A stretch of DNA of 36,103 bases from Roseococcus sp. (GTDB lineage Bacteria > Pseudomonadota > Alphaproteobacteria > Acetobacterales > Acetobacteraceae), in contig NZ_JAIEQY010000339.1 of assembly GCF_019747315.1 (NCBI RefSeq), positions 1 to 36,103 on the forward strand, written 5' to 3'. Positions 32,643-36,103 of the stretch are shown here, one piece after another. Position 1 is the stretch's first letter. Every line of letters begins with the position of its first letter. The notes beneath the pieces were generated by a model. The model worked only from the letters and a program-made list of their open reading frames with translations. It was not told where the DNA came from and searched no databases. The position numbers and the translations under genes are program-made.

Positions 32643-33628
32643 CCGCCCTGCACGCGGATGCAGCGGGCGAAGCGCCCTGGTGACGCTTCCCGCAGCGGTG
32701 GCACGCCCGCCACGCAAGCGGCCTCGGCATATTCGCAGCGCGGGGAGAAAGCGCAGGTGGTGGGCACCACATCCAGCATGGGCGGCGCACCGGGGATGGT
32801 GGTCAGGCGCTTGCCGCGCATCCCCGGATGCACCGTGGCGCCCAGCAGTCCCTGGGCATAGGGGTGCAGCGGCCCGGCCATCAGGCCCGCCACGGGCCCC
32901 TCCTCCACCACGCGGCCGGCATACATGACGGCTACACGGTCCGCGATCTCGCCCGCCACGCCGAGGTCATGAGTGACGAAAATGACACCCATGCCGAGCT
33001 TTTCCTGAAGTTCCCGCAACAAAAGCAGCACCTGGATCTGCACGGTGGCATCCAGCGCCGTGGTCGGCTCATCGGCCAGCAGCAGCTTGGGCCGGCAGGC
33101 CAGTGCCACCGCGATCATCGCGCGCTGGCGCAACCCGCCGGAGAGCTCATGCGGATAGGCGGCAAGGCGCCGCTTGGCCGAGGGGATCTGCACCAGCTCC
33201 AGCAATTCCAGCGCCCGCGCATCGGCCGTGGCGCGGGAGACGCCCTCATGCCGCTGCACCGTCTCGGCGATCTGGCGGCCCACGGTGAAGACCGGGTCCA
33301 GCGCCGTCATCGGTTCCTGGAAGATCATCGCCACTTCGCCACCGCGGAAATCGGCGAGTTGGCTGTTGCTCATGGCGTTCACGTCGCGCCCGCCCACCTC
33401 GATGCCGCCCGAGATATGGGCGAATTTGGGCAGGAGCTTCATCAGCGCGCGCAGCGTCACCGACTTGCCCGAGCCGGATTCGCCGAGGATGCACAGCACC
33501 TCGCCGGCGGCGAGGTCGAGATCCACGCCGTTGACCGCGTGCACGGTGCGGTCGCGCGTCTTGAACGTCACGTGCAGGTCGCGCAGCTTCACCAGCGGCG
33601 GCGCATTGGTCTTGAGGACGGCGCTCAT
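32639..33628 (-). CDS. Oligopeptide/dipeptide ABC transporter ATPase (OppD/DppD-type)
   Basis: A 329-residue cytoplasmic ATPase of the peptide/nickel uptake ABC family. Walker A GESGSGKS is at residues 49-56, the Q-loop reads [20 protein letters not shown], the signature is [12 protein letters not shown], and Walker [19 protein letters not shown]. The C-terminal oligo_HPY extension has [12 protein letters not shown] and Cys in [14 protein letters not shown] and RCIR, the cysteine cluster typical of OppD/DppD. The ATG at 33628 overlaps the end of the OppF-type gene (ATGA), so both motor subunits are made together. Permeases OppB/OppC and a receptor are missing next to it. Confidence 0.94.
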   Translation of the reverse strand: MSAVLKTNAPPLVKLRDLHVTFKTRDRTVHAVNGVDLDLAAGEVLCILGESGSGKSVTLRALMKLLPKFAHISGGIEVGGRDVNAMSNSQLADFRGGEVAMIFQEPMTALDPVFTVGRQIAETVQRHEGVSRATADARALELLELVQIPSAKRRLAAYPHELSGGLRQRAMIAVALACRPKLLLADEPTTALDATVQIQVLLLLRELQEKLGMGVIFVTHDLGVAGEIADRVAVMYAGRVVEEGPVAGLMAGPLHPYAQGLLGATVHPGMRGKRLTTIPGAPPMLDVVPTTCAFSPRCEYAEAACVAGVPPLREASPGRFARCIRVQGG

Positions 33629-34677
33629 GCCGCGAGGCTCCCGGCCTGGCTGTGCCCGCTCTCCGGCGTGGCCATGTGGCAGGAGACGATGTGCCCGCCG
33701 CCGAGATCGGCCATCAGCGGCTTGCGCGCGGCGCAGACCTCCTCGGCATGGCCGCAGCGCGTGCGGAAGCGGCAGCCCGACGGTGGGTTCACCGGGTTGG
33801 GCGGATCGCCCGTCAGGGGCGGCTTGGTGCGGCGCAGCGCCGGGTCCATGGAGGGGCGGCTATCCAGCAGGGCGCGGGTATAGGGATGCGCCGGGCGGTC
33901 ATAGATGGCGCCGACCGGCCCCATCTCGGCCACCTCGCCCAGATACATCACCAGCACGCGGTCGCTGATGTACTGTACCACGTTGAGGTCGTGGCTGATG
34001 AAGACATAGGTCAGGTTGAACTCGGCCTTGAGGTCCACCAGCAGATTCAGCACCTGCGCCTCGACCGACTTGTCGAGCGCCGAGACCGGCTCGTCCAGGA
34101 TGACCAGCTTGGGCCGCAGCGCGAGCGCACGGGCGATGTTGATGCGCTGGCGCTGGCCACCGGAAAGCTCATGCGGATAGCGGCGGGCGAAGCTCTCGGG
34201 CGCAAGGCCCACGGCGGCCAGCAATTCCCGCGCGCGCGTCACCGATTCATCGCCGGAGAGGCCATGGATGCGCGGGGCAAACGCAATCGTCTCCTCGATC
34301 GGCAGGCGGGGGTTGAGCGAGGCGTAGCTGTCCTGGAAGACCATCTGCACCTGGCGGCGATATTCGCGCAGCGTCAGGCCACCGGCCTGCACATTCTCGC
34401 CCACCGCCTCGCCATCGAAGATCATGGTGCCGGCATTGGGCTCCAGCAGGCGCATCAGGAGGCGCGCCGTGGTGGATTTGCCGCAGCCGGATTCGCCGAC
34501 GATGCCAAGCGTCTCGCCCTTGATCACGTCGAACTCGACATCATCCACGGCCCGCACCACGGCCTGGGTGCGGCCGAGAAGCCCGCCCTTCAGGGGGAAA
34601 TGCTTGACCAGCCCCTTCACGGCGAGGAGGGGTTGCGCGGGGCCACCGCGGTCGGGCGTGGGGTCGAGAGCGTCCAT
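33625..34677 (-). CDS. Oligopeptide/dipeptide ABC transporter ATPase (OppF/DppF-type)
   Basis: A 350-residue partner ATPase. Walker [10 protein letters not shown] is at about 61-69 (the Cys form is usual for OppF), the Q-loop is [14 protein letters not shown], the signature [17 protein letters not shown], Walker [19 protein letters not shown], and the C terminus has HPYTRALL and the Cys cluster [14 protein letters not shown] and SCH. The chosen ATG at 34677 (MDALDPTPD) has AGGGGG directly abutting it with no spacer, an unfavourable ribosome-binding layout; no better start lies between it and the conserved [11 protein letters not shown], and the open frame upstream is antisense to the Lrp-like gene. 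It is the first of the two-gene unit, without permeases in the window. Confidence 0.92.
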   Translation of the reverse strand: MDALDPTPDRGGPAQPLLAVKGLVKHFPLKGGLLGRTQAVVRAVDDVEFDVIKGETLGIVGESGCGKSTTARLLMRLLEPNAGTMIFDGEAVGENVQAGGLTLREYRRQVQMVFQDSYASLNPRLPIEETIAFAPRIHGLSGDESVTRARELLAAVGLAPESFARRYPHELSGGQRQRINIARALALRPKLVILDEPVSALDKSVEAQVLNLLVDLKAEFNLTYVFISHDLNVVQYISDRVLVMYLGEVAEMGPVGAIYDRPAHPYTRALLDSRPSMDPALRRTKPPLTGDPPNPVNPPSGCRFRTRCGHAEEVCAARKPLMADLGGGHIVSCHMATPESGHSQAGSLAA

Positions 34678-34831
34678 CCCCCTATTAGCGGCCCAGTGCC
34701 CTCGGCGCACAAGCGCGGCCTTGCGGCCGGGTCGGCGGCCCGGGCCAGGCTTTGCCCGCGCCGGGTGCAACATGATGGACGGACGCCTTGCATCACGGCA
34801 TATCTGCCGGGCCGAAACCGGAGGCCACTCG

Positions 34832-35086
34832 ATGCGCGCGATCTTTGTCATGGTGAAATGCGAGATGGGCCAAGCCTATCGCGTGGCGCGCGAGATGGCC
34901 GACAACATCCCCGAACTCTCGGAGATGCATTCCGTCTCCGGCCAATATGACCTGCTGGGGAAATTCTACCTGGAGCCGGACCAGGATATCGGCCTTTTCG
35001 TGGTGGAGCGGGTACAGAGCGTGAAGGGCGTGAAGGACACCTACACGCTGCAGACCTTCAATGCGTTCTCGGGCGCGCGCGGATAG
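34832..35086 (+). CDS. Stand-alone Lrp/AsnC ligand-binding (RAM) domain protein
   Basis: An 84-residue protein matching only the effector-binding/oligomerisation (AsnC_trans_reg, RAM) domain of Lrp-type regulators: it starts [21 protein letters not shown], has [21 protein letters not shown] spacing (here [20 protein letters not shown]) and ends [16 protein letters not shown]. The helix-turn-helix DNA-binding half is absent, and the ATG at 34832 with GGAGG eight bases upstream excludes a longer protein. Such stand-alone domains form ring-like oligomers and bind amino acids; they may modulate full Lrp proteins. It diverges from the OppF-type gene with 154 bases between, so it could sense a molecule the Opp-type system takes up; that is inference. 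Confidence 0.88.
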   Translation: MRAIFVMVKCEMGQAYRVAREMADNIPELSEMHSVSGQYDLLGKFYLEPDQDIGLFVVERVQSVKGVKDTYTLQTFNAFSGARG

Positions 35087-35097
35087 GGCCACGCCAC

Positions 35098-35113
35098 CGC
35101 CACCATTGTGGCG
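35098..35113. terminator. Small hairpin after the RAM-domain gene
   Basis: CGCCAC (35098-35103) and GTGGCG (35108-35113) form a 6-bp stem with a CATT loop, 12 bases after the stop codon. There is no T-run, so a terminator role is doubtful. Confidence 0.25.
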
Positions 35114-35242
35114 CGAATGCCTTGATCCCTCCCCACTGCCGCCTCAAGCCGCGGCCTATATTGCCCATCAGAGGAACAAGACCCCTCCTCCCGGCACGGC
35201 GCCCGAAAACGCCGCGCTGATGCTCTGGAAAGAGCCAAGACG

Positions 35243-35521
35243 ATGCGCAAGCTCCTCCCTGTCCTCGCCCTGACCGGCCTACTCGGTTTCACCGCCTGCA
35301 CCGACGCCTATGGCCGCTATGACCCGGTCGCCACGGGCTTCCTCGCCGCGGGCGCCGCGGTGGCGGCCGTCGCCGTGGGCGTGGCGGCCAGCCAGCCGAG
35401 CCGGTCCTCCCATTACGGGCGCTCCCATTACGGGCGCTCCCATTACGGGCGCTCCTATTACGGCCGGCCGGCCTATCACAGCGGCTTTGGCTATGGCCCG
35501 CCGCGCCGCGCCCATTGGTGA
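35243..35521 (+). CDS. Small exported repeat protein, probable lipoprotein
   Basis: A 92-residue protein with a signal peptide MRKLLPVLALTGLLGFTAC; Cys19 sits at a lipobox-like FTAC (Phe at -3 is not canonical), so lipidation is likely but not certain. A Gly/Ala-rich hydrophobic stretch follows (FLAAGAAVAAVAVGVAA, about 33-49), which could be a membrane helix or glycine-zipper-like segment. Then come four tandem five-residue repeats (SHYGR three times and SYYGR, residues 56-75) and a Tyr/Gly/His-rich tail ending RRAHW. AAAGAG lies upstream of the ATG. No named family is recognised; similar small envelope proteins with Tyr/Gly/His repeats are widespread in proteobacteria. Confidence 0.7.
   Translation: MRKLLPVLALTGLLGFTACTDAYGRYDPVATGFLAAGAAVAAVAVGVAASQPSRSSHYGRSHYGRSHYGRSYYGRPAYHSGFGYGPPRRAHW
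35408..35467 (+). repeat. Four 15-base tandem repeats within the small lipoprotein gene
   Basis: Units 35408-35422, 35423-35437 and 35438-35452 are identical (TCCCATTACGGGCGC); 35453-35467 differs at three bases. The unit length is a multiple of three, so gain or loss of copies keeps the frame. Identity at the DNA level, including third positions, points to recent expansion. Confidence 0.9.
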
Positions 35522-35530
35522 AGCCGGGGC

Positions 35531-36103
35531 TCAGTCCCAGGTCTTGAAGGCTTCCATCTCGGCGATGGGCCGCGCCTTGGCCAGCGCGGCGACATCCGGG
35601 ATGGGCCGGCCGAAGCTGGCGTCGCCCGCGAAGGCGGCCTCGATCGCGGCGGCCACCTGAAGCACCAGCACATCGCCGCCGCGCGGGCCCACGATCTGCA
35701 GGCCGAAGGGAAAGCCCTTCTCGTCCAGGCCCACCGGCAGGCTCATCGCCGGGTGGCCCGTCAGCGTCACGTAGTAGGACAGGCTCAGCCAGTGGAAATA
35801 GGTCCGCACCGGCTTGCCGTCGATCAGCGCGGGATAGAGCTCCCGCCAGGGGCGGGGCGAGCAGCAGATGGCCGGGCTGATCAGCACCGAATGCTCGGCG
35901 AAGAAGCTCTGGAAGTTGCGGTAGATCTGCGTCTGGCGCGTCAGTGCCGCGGAATTGTCGGCGAAGCTGTAGCGCCGCGCCTCCTCCACATTGGCGTGCA
36001 TGTTGGGGCCGCACAGGTGGGGTGTCTTGTCCACCTTCTCGCCATGGGCGGAGAGGACATTGACCGAGCGCAGCACCTCGAAGGCCTCATCGCCGCCGCT
36101 CAC
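35531..36103 (-). CDS. Amidase signature family protein (C-terminal part)
   Basis: The visible 190 residues are the C-terminal part of an amidase-signature (AS) enzyme: SFFAEHSVLISPAI, SLSYYVTLTGHPAMSLPVGLD and GFPFGLQIVGPRGGD are the family's late conserved segments. The frame is open to the end of the window, so the GTG at the very edge is not the true start; the Lys-Ser-Ser catalytic triad lies outside. Such enzymes hydrolyse amides to acid and ammonia in the cytoplasm. On the minus strand it ends 9 bases past the end of the convergent small lipoprotein gene. With two amidohydrolases and a CE4 hydrolase in the same 36 kb, it fits an amide-degrading theme. Confidence 0.93.
   Translation of the reverse strand: MSGGDEAFEVLRSVNVLSAHGEKVDKTPHLCGPNMHANVEEARRYSFADNSAALTRQTQIYRNFQSFFAEHSVLISPAICCSPRPWRELYPALIDGKPVRTYFHWLSLSYYVTLTGHPAMSLPVGLDEKGFPFGLQIVGPRGGDVLVLQVAAAIEAAFAGDASFGRPIPDVAALAKARPIAEMEAFKTWD

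Noticed and set aside
35408..35467. Tandem repeats considered as a CRISPR-like array
   Set aside because: Units are 15 bases, adjacent with no spacers, in frame and coding.

Overview
The window looks like a chromosomal segment of a high-GC alphaproteobacterium, most likely an Acetobacteraceae (Roseomonas-like) soil or water organism. This rests on the very GC-rich codon use, the divergent anmK/tyrS pair that is common in alphaproteobacteria, and the many tripartite-tricarboxylate 'Bug' receptors. The genus is an inference. Genes are tightly packed. The longest gene-free stretch is about 220 bases (1802-2019), and I saw no rRNA, tRNA, CRISPR array, transposase or phage gene.

Layout. 1-3250: the end of a metal-dependent amidohydrolase, a small lipoprotein, a Bug receptor and a doubtful short ORF with a Tat-like signal. 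3249-5657: housekeeping genes anmK (-) and tyrS (+). 5662-12844 (-): a branched-chain-type ABC transporter operon (receptor, livH, livM, livG, livF) with a short-chain dehydrogenase wedged between livM and livG. All junctions from livH to livF overlap by 1 to 4 bases. A Baeyer-Villiger-type monooxygenase lies just downstream and a luciferase-like flavin monooxygenase diverges upstream. 14091-20726: a Bug receptor (-), then a tight plus-strand run of two SDRs, a CE4/NodB-type deacetylase, a family-5 ABC receptor and an amidohydrolase. 20733-26383: a Bug receptor (-), an MFS transporter with a G9 tract in its ribosome-binding region, a RidA protein (-), and a Bug / 2-oxoglutarate-oxygenase-like / Bug operon. 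26496-28199 (-): an acetolactate-synthase-like TPP enzyme. 28255-32542 (-): an RND efflux pump with its adaptor. 32639-34677 (-): two OppD/OppF-type ATPases. The right end has a stand-alone Lrp/AsnC sensor domain, a repeat-bearing small lipoprotein and the C-terminal part of an amidase (-).

Taken together this is a foraging and catabolic region. Seven periplasmic receptors (five Bug, one LivK-like, one DppA-like) sit beside flavin and iron oxygenases, SDRs, two amidohydrolases, a CE4 hydrolase and an amidase. No TctA/TctB membrane genes and no Opp permease genes are present, so the Bug receptors, the DppA-like receptor and the Opp ATPases must use partners elsewhere or do something other than feed a linked transporter. 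The most system-like units are the Liv-SDR-BVMO operon, the SDR-SDR-deacetylase-receptor-amidohydrolase run, and the Bug-oxygenase-Bug operon. Substrates cannot be read from the sequence.
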